Notes under the pieces: generated by a model
The model's database searches: none
What the model saw: the letters and a program-made list of their open reading frames with translations, nothing else
Told to the model about the DNA's origin: nothing
Assembly (NCBI RefSeq): GCF_015207705.1
Contig: NZ_JADEWI010000002.1
Location: forward strand, 124,001 to 188,000
Source: Nostoc sp. LEGE 06077
GTDB lineage: Bacteria; Cyanobacteriota; Cyanobacteriia; Cyanobacteriales; Nostocaceae
Direction: 5' to 3'
Length of the DNA stretch: 64,000 nucleotides
Position numbers and translations under genes: made by a program
Shown here: piece after piece, positions 56,065 through 64,000 of the stretch
Numbering within the stretch: position 1 is the stretch's first letter
Layout: every line of letters begins with the position of its first letter

Positions 56065-57069
56065 ATGCAAGTAATCAATATGGTTCAAGCACCGGAAGAT
56101 AATAAAAGCTCATATTCCCGTCCTCACAATGTGAACCCTTCACAAACAGACACAAATATACAAATAAATAATCAAACCTCAACAGGACGCAACCATGTGG
56201 AAACTGAAGAGTCACTCAATTCAGTTCGCAACTTTGCCCAAATGCCTTTTGAGGTGCAAAACTTTGTTACTAGTGAACATGGTACTGCTCAGATTCTCTC
56301 TATCAACGAAAGTACAGGAGAATCGACACAGCGAGTCATCCTCAAAAAAGGTTGGAACGCACCTATAGGTCATTTCACCACTGATGTAGAGATTTTTGTA
56401 CTCACGGGTAAACTTTGCCAAGGTGGGTTTAAACTACGTAATCTCAGTTACTCATTCATTCCCGCCGGTATACCTACAGGCCCTTGGCAAACCGAAGAAG
56501 ACACGATTTTCTTATGGATGCCAGATGCTACCCCTAATTACATTACCGAAGAATATGCCAACCTGGCACAAATCCCCGCAACTTCTTTATATCACGCAGA
56601 TATGCAAACTCATCCACGGATGGCTGAGTATATCCCATTACAAGAACTCCACGCGATGAAGTGGGAAAGCACAACATTTTTACCCCCTGGTTCAGCAAGG
56701 AAAAGCTTGTATACCAATAAAAAAACTGGACGTGCTACCTGGGTACTTGGCTTAGTACCTATGTGGATTGAAGGTAACTTTTATGCAGGTCATCCAACAA
56801 CAGAAGAAGCCTATGTCATCAGTGGCGATGTGCTAGGACATTGGTCAATGAGCGATGATCCTTTCAATAGACGCTATGCGGCAATGTGCAAAGATGGTTA
56901 TTATTGGCGACCAGCACACGTACCCCACGGCCCCTTCTGGACAGAAAGTGGCGCACTACTTTTGTTTCGGACTAGCGATCGCTTAGACTGTTATTGGATA
57001 TTACATAACCCCGATATTACCCAACAAGACGAGATACGTCTCCAAGCTGCACTGAATCAAGACAAGTAA
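56065..57069 (+). CDS. Bicupin protein (ChrR/DUF4437-like)
   Basis: 334 aa (start possibly at Met6, NMVQAPEDN). About 65 polar residues are followed by two cupin barrels: the first around GHFTTDVEIFVLTGKL and SFIPAGIPTGPW, the second around YAGHPTTEEAYVISGDVLG and PAHVPHGPFW. The second keeps the His and Glu positions needed for metal binding, the first only partly. It follows the Rieske oxygenase gene and probably acts on a related compound. Reaction unknown. Confidence 0.8.
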   Translation: MQVINMVQAPEDNKSSYSRPHNVNPSQTDTNIQINNQTSTGRNHVETEESLNSVRNFAQMPFEVQNFVTSEHGTAQILSINESTGESTQRVILKKGWNAPIGHFTTDVEIFVLTGKLCQGGFKLRNLSYSFIPAGIPTGPWQTEEDTIFLWMPDATPNYITEEYANLAQIPATSLYHADMQTHPRMAEYIPLQELHAMKWESTTFLPPGSARKSLYTNKKTGRATWVLGLVPMWIEGNFYAGHPTTEEAYVISGDVLGHWSMSDDPFNRRYAAMCKDGYYWRPAHVPHGPFWTESGALLLFRTSDRLDCYWILHNPDITQQDEIRLQAALNQDK

Positions 57070-57145
57070 AATCAGGCAAAAGGCAAAAGGCACTACTTGA
57101 CCTTTGTCTATTGCCTTTAACAAATGAGAAATTCAACTTATAAAG

Positions 57146-57278
57146 GTAAGTATTCAGGAGTCAGAATTAAGGAGTCAGAAGGTTTAAAGAATCAGGAGAA
57201 ATATTTGATGAATTAATTTGCTAATCCTCTAGATATTTCTAAATTCTGGCTTCTGACTCTTGGGTGCTGAATTCTTAC
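57146..57278 (+). repeat. 133-bp palindromic element, copy B, with target duplication
   Basis: Starts GTAAGTATTCAG and ends CTGAATTCTTAC like copy A at 28437-28569. Direct repeats TTATAAAG flank it (57138-57145 and 57279-57286). The right-hand one contains the stop codon and last sense bases of the AspH-like gene, so the element begins exactly where that coding sequence ends. Confidence 0.9.
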
Positions 57279-58073
57279 TTATAAAGCTTTCTCCCACTCT
57301 AATTGATGAGCTAAACCATATTTAATAAAATCTTCTTCCTTCGCTTTATCACTCTTACCAAACACACCTAAACTGTAAGGATTATCCTGCATCCGTTCTG
57401 AGACTTGTGCTTGTTCAAATCCGATTACTTCTTCTCTCGGCTTATCTGGTTTAAAAAAGTCTACAACCAAAACAGTTCTATCGTAACTAGTGTAATTATG
57501 CGGGCAGTGGGGATAACTATGATCTAAAATCAAAAATTTTCCTTCATGCCAATAAAGCTGTTCATGGCATATTTTCATAGCTATATCACCCTCTGGCACA
57601 ATTAAGCCTAAATAGCCGCGATTTGTATGAGGATTATAATTAACATGGAGCTTAATATCTAAGCCTGGATGGAATGTCCCAAAATACACGTTTCTGAGAA
57701 TGTTGTCATTGGCAAAGTTTACTTTATCTACAGCACCAGCTAGATTTGTGAAATATTTCTTTCTTAGGGCAAGTGCTTTTGCTGAGGCTTCATTGGTTCC
57801 ATATTCTGGATATTGGATTTGATGTAATTGGATATATTCTTCAATAAATAAACCTTGAAATAAAATACCAAAGGCACTATATTTAGAAGTCCCTTTGGTT
57901 TTAATAGTTTTACTTTTAGGCCCTAAAACATCATGAGCAAACTTTAACTCATCAGGAGATGCTTGCTGTCTAAAGCTAGTAAACTCATCTCTAATTATTT
58001 GCCAGTTATCTTGCAGAGGATTGAGAAAAGGAAATTGCTCTGGATTGAGATGATACTCATTAAAACTTTCCAT
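57279..58073 (-). CDS. Aspartyl/asparaginyl beta-hydroxylase-like protein
   Basis: 264 aa. The C-terminal half aligns without gaps to the AspH catalytic core around HPGLDIKLHVNYNPHTNRGY: the second iron His is kept (LDHSYPHCPHNY). The position of the first iron His (HLGL in AspH) is Tyr here (GYLGL), and the usual WHP end is FKP. So it is either an oxygenase with altered iron ligation or a non-catalytic relative. No signal peptide. It converges on the cupin gene with element copy B between them and is divergent from the hydantoinase-like gene. Confidence 0.8.
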   Translation of the reverse strand: MESFNEYHLNPEQFPFLNPLQDNWQIIRDEFTSFRQQASPDELKFAHDVLGPKSKTIKTKGTSKYSAFGILFQGLFIEEYIQLHQIQYPEYGTNEASAKALALRKKYFTNLAGAVDKVNFANDNILRNVYFGTFHPGLDIKLHVNYNPHTNRGYLGLIVPEGDIAMKICHEQLYWHEGKFLILDHSYPHCPHNYTSYDRTVLVVDFFKPDKPREEVIGFEQAQVSERMQDNPYSLGVFGKSDKAKEEDFIKYGLAHQLEWEKAL

Positions 58074-58209
58074 TGTTTTTATCCTGAAGATGATTGAATA
58101 AAAAACTGTTACATAATCATGAATTTTAGCTTGGGTTCCGGTACTATGTTGAAATTCCTGGTTAAACCAGAACTTGAGCTTATATACTCATTTTAGTGTG
58201 AGGTCTACT

Positions 58210-59679
58210 GTGTCTGAACCTCCTTTATTCGATAAAATTATCAAAAATGTGCGGGTTGTTCGTCCTCATAATCATGCTGTCGAAGTACTTGATTTAGGCA
58301 TTAAAGATGGCAAATTTACGGAAATTGCCCCTAATATTAGCGCAAACCTAGCCAGAGAAGTATGCGATGCCAAAAATCTGCTAGGCTTTCCTGGGGTTGT
58401 GGATGCTCACATGCACATTGGGATTTATCAACCACTCGATAAAGATGCGGTGACAGAAAGTAAAGCCGCCGCAATGGGGGGAGTCACAACTAGTCTTAAT
58501 TACATTCGCACAGGACAATATTATTTAAATAAAGGCGGTTCCTACGGCGATTTTTTTCCTGAAGTATTGGCGTTATCCGCAGGTAATTTTTTTGTTGATT
58601 ACAGCTATCACGTTGCACCTATAGCTAGTCAACATATCGACGAAATACCGCTATTGTTTGCCGAACATGGCGTAACTTCATTTAAAATCTTCATGTTTTA
58701 TGGCGGTTATGGGTTGCATGGTTTGTCAGACCAGCAAAACCTATTTTTGATGATTAATAAAGAAGAACGCTACGACTTTGCTCATTTTGAATTTATCATG
58801 CGCGGTATCACACGCTTGATGGAACAATATCCAGCCGCGCGAGATACTATTAGCTTGAGTTTGCACTGTGAAGTGGCTGAAATTCTCAACGCATATACCA
58901 AAATAGTAGAAAACGATTCAAGCCTGACTGGACTAAAAGCTTATAGTGCAGCACGTCCACCCCATTCGGAAGGGTTAGCAATTTGCATTGCAACTTATTT
59001 AGCGAATGAAACTAACTGTGCAAATATCAATTTGTTACATCTCAGTTCGCGCAAAGCAATGGAAGCAGCTTTAACGATGCAAACGGCTTTTCCCCAAATT
59101 AATTTTCGGAGAGAAGTAACTGTAGGACATTTACTATTGGATGTTGATACGCCTAATGGTACTTGGGCAAAGGTTAACCCGCCTATTCGTCCCCGCGCTG
59201 ATGTGGAATACTTATGGCAAGCGGTACTTAATCATCAAGTTGATTGGATAGTAAGTGACCATGCTTGCTGTTCTGCTGAACAAAAACGCAGTGCAAAAGA
59301 CCCGAATAATATTTGGTTAGCCAAGTCGGGCTTTGGTGGTACGGAATATTTACTAGCTGGTGTAATTAGTGAAGGTAGCAAGCGGGGGATGTCTTACAAC
59401 CACATAGCTAAATTGTTATCGTGGAACCCATCGCGGCGGTTTGGGTTGTTAGAAAAAGGCGATATTGCTATTGGCTATGATGCTGATTTGGTGTTGGTAG
59501 ACCCGAATGAAAGTTTTGTGGTGCGTGCGGCTGAGTCGGAGTCACAACAAGGTTACACACCCTTTGAGGGGATGGAGTTAACCGGACGGGTGAAGAGTAC
59601 GTTTTTGCGAGGAAATTTAATTTACAACAACGGAAAGGTTTTGGGTTCACCGACAGGGAAGTATATCAAAAGATTTTAG
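58210..59679 (+). CDS. Dihydropyrimidinase/hydantoinase-like amidohydrolase
   Basis: 489 aa from GTG 58210 (AGG 6 bases upstream); the frame is open to 58174. Amidohydrolase TIM barrel with metal ligands HMHIG, the probable carboxylated Lys in TSFKIFMFYGG, later His in LHCEVAE and LLHLSSRKA, and catalytic Asp in IVSDHACC. It ends with the usual small beta domain (GYDADLVLVDPN ... GNLIYNNGKVLG). The family opens cyclic amides such as dihydropyrimidines and hydantoins. Substrate unknown; context suggests a role in the same pathway as the oxygenases. Confidence 0.88.
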   Translation: MSEPPLFDKIIKNVRVVRPHNHAVEVLDLGIKDGKFTEIAPNISANLAREVCDAKNLLGFPGVVDAHMHIGIYQPLDKDAVTESKAAAMGGVTTSLNYIRTGQYYLNKGGSYGDFFPEVLALSAGNFFVDYSYHVAPIASQHIDEIPLLFAEHGVTSFKIFMFYGGYGLHGLSDQQNLFLMINKEERYDFAHFEFIMRGITRLMEQYPAARDTISLSLHCEVAEILNAYTKIVENDSSLTGLKAYSAARPPHSEGLAICIATYLANETNCANINLLHLSSRKAMEAALTMQTAFPQINFRREVTVGHLLLDVDTPNGTWAKVNPPIRPRADVEYLWQAVLNHQVDWIVSDHACCSAEQKRSAKDPNNIWLAKSGFGGTEYLLAGVISEGSKRGMSYNHIAKLLSWNPSRRFGLLEKGDIAIGYDADLVLVDPNESFVVRAAESESQQGYTPFEGMELTGRVKSTFLRGNLIYNNGKVLGSPTGKYIKRF

Positions 59680-59892
59680 AGTAGTTGAGTTATGGGTGCG
59701 ATCGCCAAATTTCATTTATTTTGGGCGCTTATCTGTTAATGCACCTTGATTGGAGAACTTGCGTATCTGTGAGATAATTTTATAAGTTTTGTCAATCCAG
59801 AACAAAACTTATACCAAGCTAAAATTTACTTTCAGCCAGCCGCAGACAACAATTCCCCATCCCAAACCCATAATCTAAAATCCCAAATTCTT

Positions 59893-61674
59893 ATGAGAGG
59901 TACAGGCCCAATTGTTGCATCCGAGCAACTGGCAACTCAGCAACTCTCAACCTTAAGTCGCTTTTTACAATATCTGCGACCATATCGCAAAGAAATTCCC
60001 ATTGCCTTGACATTAGTACTAATTGGTGCATCAACTCAGGCGATCGGGCCTTTCTTACTTGGTTGGTCAATTGACCATCTCATTGCCAAAGGAAATTTGT
60101 CCGGTTTGTTGTTGCTGTTAGGGTTACTAGCAATCATCTATAGCTTAGGTATTTCAGCAACCCGTGGTCAAATTGTGCGTGTCGGCTGGATTATGCAGCG
60201 ATTGCTGGCGCAACTGCGGCAAGATATCTTTCTGAAAATTCAGAGTTTACCACTTAGCTTTTTTGACCGCAGTGAAGCAGGCGATTTGATGAGTCGCTTA
60301 CTGAATGACGTAAATACAGTCAATCAGGCATTTGGTCAAACAGTTGCTCAAATGTTGGGTAACGTTTTCAGCTTGGTTGGTATCGTTATTGCAATGCTGG
60401 CGATTAATCTGCAACTTGGCTTGTTAAGCAACCTAGTTGTACCACTGATGATTTTTACTACTAGCTTATTTGCTCGTTGGGCAAGAGCTAGGTTTCGCGT
60501 CACACGCCAAACAATAGGCGATCTTTCAGCCAAGTTAGAAGAAGATATTAGTAGTGTGCGCGAAGCCCAAGCATTTAATCGTGTACAAACTAATATTCAA
60601 GAATTCGACATTCTCAACGCCGCTAATCGGGATGCGAATGTCGAGGCGGTGGCGATTACTGCGGCCTTTTTACCATCAATTGATTTTCTCAACACCCTTG
60701 CAACCGCAGGAGTACTGGCATTTGGTGGTTATCTCGCAGTCACCGGAGCCGCAACAGTTGGTGTTGTGACATCATTTTTACTTTACGTCCAGCAATTTTT
60801 CCGCCCGATTCAAATTCTTAGCCAGTTTTACACCCAAGCTCAATCAGCCTTTGCTGGACTAGAGCGAATTTTCCTGTTGTTAGATGAACCAGCCCAACTT
60901 CAAGATGCACCTGATGCTGAAGAAATGCGCCCTATTCAAGGTGAGGTGAGATTTGAGAATGTTACCTTTGGCTATAGTCTAGAACAACTCGTTCTCAAAG
61001 GTGTGAATTTACACGCCCGCCCTGGACAAATGATTGCCTTAGTTGGGCCGACAGGTTCCGGTAAAACGACAATTATTAACTTGATATTGCGTTTTTACGA
61101 TGTCTCTGGTGGTGCAGTCAAAATTGATAATATTGATGTACGTAGTGTCACCCAAGCTAGTTTGCGCCATCAGATTGGCATCGTCTTGCAAGATAATATT
61201 TTGTTTAGTGGGACGGTAGCTGAAAACATTGCTTTTGGCGCTCCTTACGCCAGCCAAGCCGATATTGAAAACGCTGCCCAATTGGCGAATGTGCATGAGT
61301 TTATCACCTCACTACCCCAAGGTTACGCAACCCAGTTAGGTGAACGAGGTGCGCCCCTAAGTCAAGGACAGCGACAGCTGATTAGTATTGCCCGTGCGGT
61401 GTTAATTAATCCACGAATTTTGATTTTAGATGAAGCAACCAGCAGTATTGATACCCGTACAGAAGCACTAGTGCAAAGTGCGATCGCTCGTTTATTACAA
61501 GGGCGCACCAGCTTTGTCATTGCTCACCGTCTCAGCACCGTGACTCAGGCTGATCAGGTGTTAGTAATTCAACAAGGACAAATTGTCGAACAAGGCACTC
61601 ATACAGAACTTATTGATCAACAAGGAGTTTATGCCAATCTTTATAGTCTTCAGTTGGGGGCAAATAACACCTAG
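59893..61674 (+). CDS. ABC exporter, fused permease-ATPase (MsbA/MDR-like)
   Basis: 593 aa half-transporter. Six membrane helices (about residues 35-310) are followed by an ATPase: Walker A GPTGSGKTT, Q-loop VLQDN, signature LSQGQRQLI, Walker B ILILDEATSSID and H-loop AHRLST. Such proteins work as homodimers exporting lipids, peptides or small molecules. It follows the hydantoinase-like gene by 213 bp on the same strand and could export the product of the metabolic block. Start ATG 59893. Confidence 0.92.
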   Translation: MRGTGPIVASEQLATQQLSTLSRFLQYLRPYRKEIPIALTLVLIGASTQAIGPFLLGWSIDHLIAKGNLSGLLLLLGLLAIIYSLGISATRGQIVRVGWIMQRLLAQLRQDIFLKIQSLPLSFFDRSEAGDLMSRLLNDVNTVNQAFGQTVAQMLGNVFSLVGIVIAMLAINLQLGLLSNLVVPLMIFTTSLFARWARARFRVTRQTIGDLSAKLEEDISSVREAQAFNRVQTNIQEFDILNAANRDANVEAVAITAAFLPSIDFLNTLATAGVLAFGGYLAVTGAATVGVVTSFLLYVQQFFRPIQILSQFYTQAQSAFAGLERIFLLLDEPAQLQDAPDAEEMRPIQGEVRFENVTFGYSLEQLVLKGVNLHARPGQMIALVGPTGSGKTTIINLILRFYDVSGGAVKIDNIDVRSVTQASLRHQIGIVLQDNILFSGTVAENIAFGAPYASQADIENAAQLANVHEFITSLPQGYATQLGERGAPLSQGQRQLISIARAVLINPRILILDEATSSIDTRTEALVQSAIARLLQGRTSFVIAHRLSTVTQADQVLVIQQGQIVEQGTHTELIDQQGVYANLYSLQLGANNT

Positions 61675-61889
61675 TACAGTAGTGTAAGGGAAGAAAAAGT
61701 CTTTCCTTCATTCATTGTTGGCGTGTAATGTTGCCTTTTGGGTGCTTACATTCTGCACCAACTAATTTATGGCAATTAAACTTAGGTGGGCAATGCTGAA
61801 AAGTCGGACAAAACCTCATTTTTACGTTGTGGAAATTGCCCACCCTACTGGCTTAGTGCTGACTTATACAAATTATTATCAACTTATTT

Positions 61890-62375
61890 ATGACTAATAC
61901 ATTTACTGCACCAGTTAAGCCGAGAATCGAAGATAGTTTTGCGATTACCTTTGCCCCATTATCACTCGAAGAAATCTATGCCAAGGCTGATGCACCGGCT
62001 AATGGTGCGGTAGTGGTGATGAGTGGTATGGTACGGAATAATACTGATGGGCAACCTGTAGTTGCTTTAGAATATCAAGCTTATGAACCAATGGCCATGC
62101 AGGTGTTTTATCAAATTGCGGCTGAGATTCGCACGTTTTGGCCTAATATCAATCAAGTCGTAATTCATCACCGTATTGGACGGTTACAAGTTGGAGAAAT
62201 CAGCGTTTTAGTCGCTGTTGGTTGTCCCCATCGGGGTGAGGCGTTTGAAGCTTGTCGGTATGCTATTGATACCCTGAAACACAATGCACCTATTTGGAAA
62301 AAAGAACACTGGCAAAATGGTTCTAGCACTTGGGTAAGTATTGGTGCTTGTGAACAATCAGGACAAAATTGCTAA
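61890..62375 (+). CDS. moaE: Molybdopterin synthase catalytic subunit
   Basis: 161 aa. Transfers sulfur from MoaD thiocarboxylate to precursor Z in molybdenum cofactor synthesis. Family motifs: GAVVVMSGMVRNNTDGQPV, LEYQAYEPMAMQ, HHRIGRLQVGEISVLVAVGCPHRGEAFEACRYAID and the catalytic lysines in IWKKEHW. About 20 extra N-terminal residues compared with the enteric protein. MoaD is not adjacent. Confidence 0.93.
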   Translation: MTNTFTAPVKPRIEDSFAITFAPLSLEEIYAKADAPANGAVVVMSGMVRNNTDGQPVVALEYQAYEPMAMQVFYQIAAEIRTFWPNINQVVIHHRIGRLQVGEISVLVAVGCPHRGEAFEACRYAIDTLKHNAPIWKKEHWQNGSSTWVSIGACEQSGQNC

Positions 62376-62474
62376 AATTCCCGAAGTCACAATAACTCCT
62401 CGATTTGGTTGTTTGCTTAAACAATCAGCGATCGCCTCTAAAGTTGCAGAATCCCGCATTTATGCAACGCCGTT

Positions 62475-63152
62475 TTATTTAGTATATATTTCTGGAAACT
62501 TAGCTTGAAGTTTAGCCAGCTTTGGTAAGTCATGTGCTATTACATAGCGACTATCTGGATTACGGGCAATATAGTTTTGATGGTATTCTTCAGCCTGGTA
62601 AAAACCTTTTAAGGGATTTATTGCGGTGACAATTGGCTTATCGAAGATTCTTTGTTGATTGAGTTTATCAATATATTTTTGTGCTTCTTGTTTCTGCTCA
62701 TTATTAGCAAAAAATATAACTGACCGATATTGCTTACCAGAATCAGGCCCTTGGCGATTTAATTGTGTTGGGTCATGGGCTACTAAAAAGTAAACTTTTA
62801 GTAGTTCATCATAAGAAATTTTTGCTGGATCATAAGTTATTTTCACTGATTCGGCGTGATTAGTGAATCCAGAACTAACAAGTGAGTAGTCTGCGGTGAT
62901 TGCATCGCCACCAGAAAAGCCAGAAACAACCTCAGAAACACCATTAAGATGCTCGAAAACTGCTTCCATTCCCCAAAAGCAACCACCACCGAAAACGGCT
63001 ACCTGTTTACTCTGAGGTGCAGTAGTGGAGATATCACTGGCGGGGGTGGGAAATATGACACGAGATGCACCATACAGAAGCAGAAAACTCAACGAAATTA
63101 TGGATAAGTTGCGTACTAGGTTGCGAGAGAGTGCAAAGTCGCTATTTGACAT
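62475..63152 (-). CDS. msrA: Peptide methionine-S-sulfoxide reductase, membrane-anchored
   Basis: 225 aa. An N-terminal hydrophobic segment (NLSIISLSFLLLYGASRVIF) suggests export or anchoring. The catalytic domain has GGGCFWGMEAVFEHLNGV with the active-site Cys, HAESVKITYDP, DPTQLNRQGPDSGKQYRS and EEYHQNYIARNP. It repairs oxidised Met residues, here probably in the periplasm. No MsrB is adjacent. Confidence 0.93.
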   Translation of the reverse strand: MSNSDFALSRNLVRNLSIISLSFLLLYGASRVIFPTPASDISTTAPQSKQVAVFGGGCFWGMEAVFEHLNGVSEVVSGFSGGDAITADYSLVSSGFTNHAESVKITYDPAKISYDELLKVYFLVAHDPTQLNRQGPDSGKQYRSVIFFANNEQKQEAQKYIDKLNQQRIFDKPIVTAINPLKGFYQAEEYHQNYIARNPDSRYVIAHDLPKLAKLQAKFPEIYTK

Positions 63153-63169
63153 GATTGTGTGAACTCCTT

Positions 63170-63393
63170 TGATGATTGATTTAGCCTTTTGGTCATAAGA
63201 TAGCGATCGCCATCTTTAAACCCAACTCGATGATAAAGTTTTTGGGCAGATCTATTTTCCCTGGTAACTTTCAAATATAATGCTTAAATATTCCGAAAAA
63301 TGCAGACCTCCTCTAAACAACTCATTGTTTGCAGTCCAATGCCTTAACCTTGGTGATCTGGATTAATATATATTTTATTAATAAAAGCATCTC
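63170..63393 (-). pseudogene. Decayed GNAT acetyltransferase, C-terminal half
   Basis: One minus-strand frame reads DAFINKIYINPDHQG, stop, GIGLQTMSCLEEVCIFRNI, stop, ALYLKVTRENRSAQKLYHRVG and on to FKDGDRYLMTKRLN. This is the acetyl-CoA loop (QGxGIG, with TAA in place of a sense codon) and the NxxAxxLYxxxGF end of GNAT enzymes. The N-terminal half is missing; the frame begins at the stop of the upstream kinase gene. Two in-frame TAA codons show it is dead. Its 3' end reaches the msrA start region. Confidence 0.8.
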
Positions 63394-63394
63394 G

Positions 63395-64000
63395 TCATAC
63401 TTTTACTTCTAATGCAGGTAATTTCAAAATAAAAGTGCTGCCATTCCCCAGTTCTGAACTAAGTTCGACTGTACCACCAATGCACTCCACAAGGCGTTTG
63501 ACAATACATAAACCCATACCAGTGCCGCCAGTGGAACGGGTACGAGATTGATCTATGCGATAAAATGGCTCAAAAATGCGCGACTGTTCTAATAAAGGAA
63601 TACCACATCCCTTGTCACTGACTTGAATTATTGCCCAACTATCAGTCTGAGTTAACTGCAATGTAATTGGCTCATTTGCATCGGAATATTTGACTGCATT
63701 ACCAATCAAATGGCTTAATATCTGCATTAGCTGTTGGCGTTCCGCCTTGACTTCAATAGGTAAGGATGGGATTTCTAGCTGAATTAACCGATGATGAAAC
63801 TTTTCTGTCATCTCCGCTATAGCTATAACCAAATCATTGAGTAATAGTGGTTCAGTTTGGCAGGGGCAGGGAATTGCGCTGTTATCTACCCGTGCTAAAT
63901 CTAGTAAGTCTTGTAAGATGTGATTCATTCTTTCCGCATCAGAAACAGCCATTTCCAAAGTTTCTTTCTGGAAAGCGGCTAAATTATGACTGCGTTGTAA
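63395..64000 (-). CDS. Histidine kinase, C-terminal part
   Basis: The frame runs off the right edge of the window, so the start and sensor domain are outside. What is present is the second helix of HisKA (AERMNHILQDLLDLARVDN) and a full HATPase: N box LSHLIGNAVKYSD, G1 DKGCGIPL, F box IFEPFYRIDQSRTRS and G2 TGGTGMGLCIVKRLV. The phospho-His lies upstream of the window. Output partner not visible. Confidence 0.93.
   Translation of the reverse strand, partial: LQRSHNLAAFQKETLEMAVSDAERMNHILQDLLDLARVDNSAIPCPCQTEPLLLNDLVIAIAEMTEKFHHRLIQLEIPSLPIEVKAERQQLMQILSHLIGNAVKYSDANEPITLQLTQTDSWAIIQVSDKGCGIPLLEQSRIFEPFYRIDQSRTRSTGGTGMGLCIVKRLVECIGGTVELSSELGNGSTFILKLPALEVKV

Noticed and set aside
1-64000. tRNA or rRNA genes
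   Set aside because: No cloverleaf with the GGTTCGANNCC-type T arm or rRNA core sequence was found by eye; the cloverleaf-like folds are the 209-bp elements, which lack tRNA features.

Overview
The window reads as chromosomal DNA of a filamentous cyanobacterium of the Nostoc/Anabaena type. The evidence is frequent GCGATCGC (HIP1) octamers inside and between genes, an AT-rich background, heptanucleotide short tandem repeats, and several cyanobacterial gene families: a probable bilin-binding photoreceptor kinase, an Rcp1-type regulator, an apocarotenoid oxygenase, a PaO-like Rieske enzyme, DUF4912 modules and a PEP-CTERM protein. No rRNA, tRNA, CRISPR array or prophage was recognised.

Layout. 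1-6.4 kb: end of an ABC-2 permease, a DUF1624 membrane acyltransferase-like protein, an ABC ATPase, then leftward a Na+/H+ antiporter, an MscS channel and a DUF389 protein. 6.5-8.6 kb: an OmpR-type regulator and histidine kinase pair. 8.7-20.5 kb: leftward genes for an RTX-repeat protein with 501-bp internal repeats, a di-heme peroxidase-like protein, a phosphate-binding-like protein fused to three DUF4912 modules, and a CoaR-type MerR/precorrin-isomerase regulator. 20.9-26.5 kb: carotenoid oxygenase, beta-propeller protein, sugar-kinase-like protein and a DOMON-like partner. 26.8-34.3 kb: a chemosensory locus (hybrid kinase, CheC, CheY-like, InsA-like zinc protein, CheA with two CheW domains, CheW, soluble transducer). 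35.3-43.9 kb: MgtE with a structured leader, a long gene-poor stretch, a second di-heme peroxidase-like gene, a YdcF protein, PyrB and a HigBA-type toxin-antitoxin pair. 43.9-50.5 kb: a leftward three-gene phosphorelay (cyanobacteriochrome-type kinase, Rcp1-like regulator, hybrid kinase), HisG and an OmpR regulator. 50.6-53.9 kb: PEP-CTERM protein, acyltransferase and an unknown protein. 53.9-61.7 kb: an accessory metabolic block (SnoaL-like, Rieske oxygenase, bicupin, AspH-like, hydantoinase-like, ABC exporter). 61.9-64 kb: MoaE, MsrA, a decayed GNAT gene and the end of a histidine kinase.

The most unusual content is between genes. A 209-bp element is present three times; one copy has a perfect 9-bp target duplication, and all three fold into the same eight-stem nested structure. 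A second, 133-bp palindromic element is present twice with 8-bp target duplications; one copy lies exactly at a stop codon. A third kind of intergenic repeat has been captured in frame inside the ATPase domain of the photoreceptor kinase. Four AT-rich direct repeats lie upstream of one peroxidase gene, and two 31-bp repeats lie upstream of its paralogue.

Signal transduction dominates the window: two OmpR regulators, five histidine kinases (one partial), a chemosensory kinase and two single-domain receivers. All functions are inferred from sequence motifs read by eye; no database search was run.
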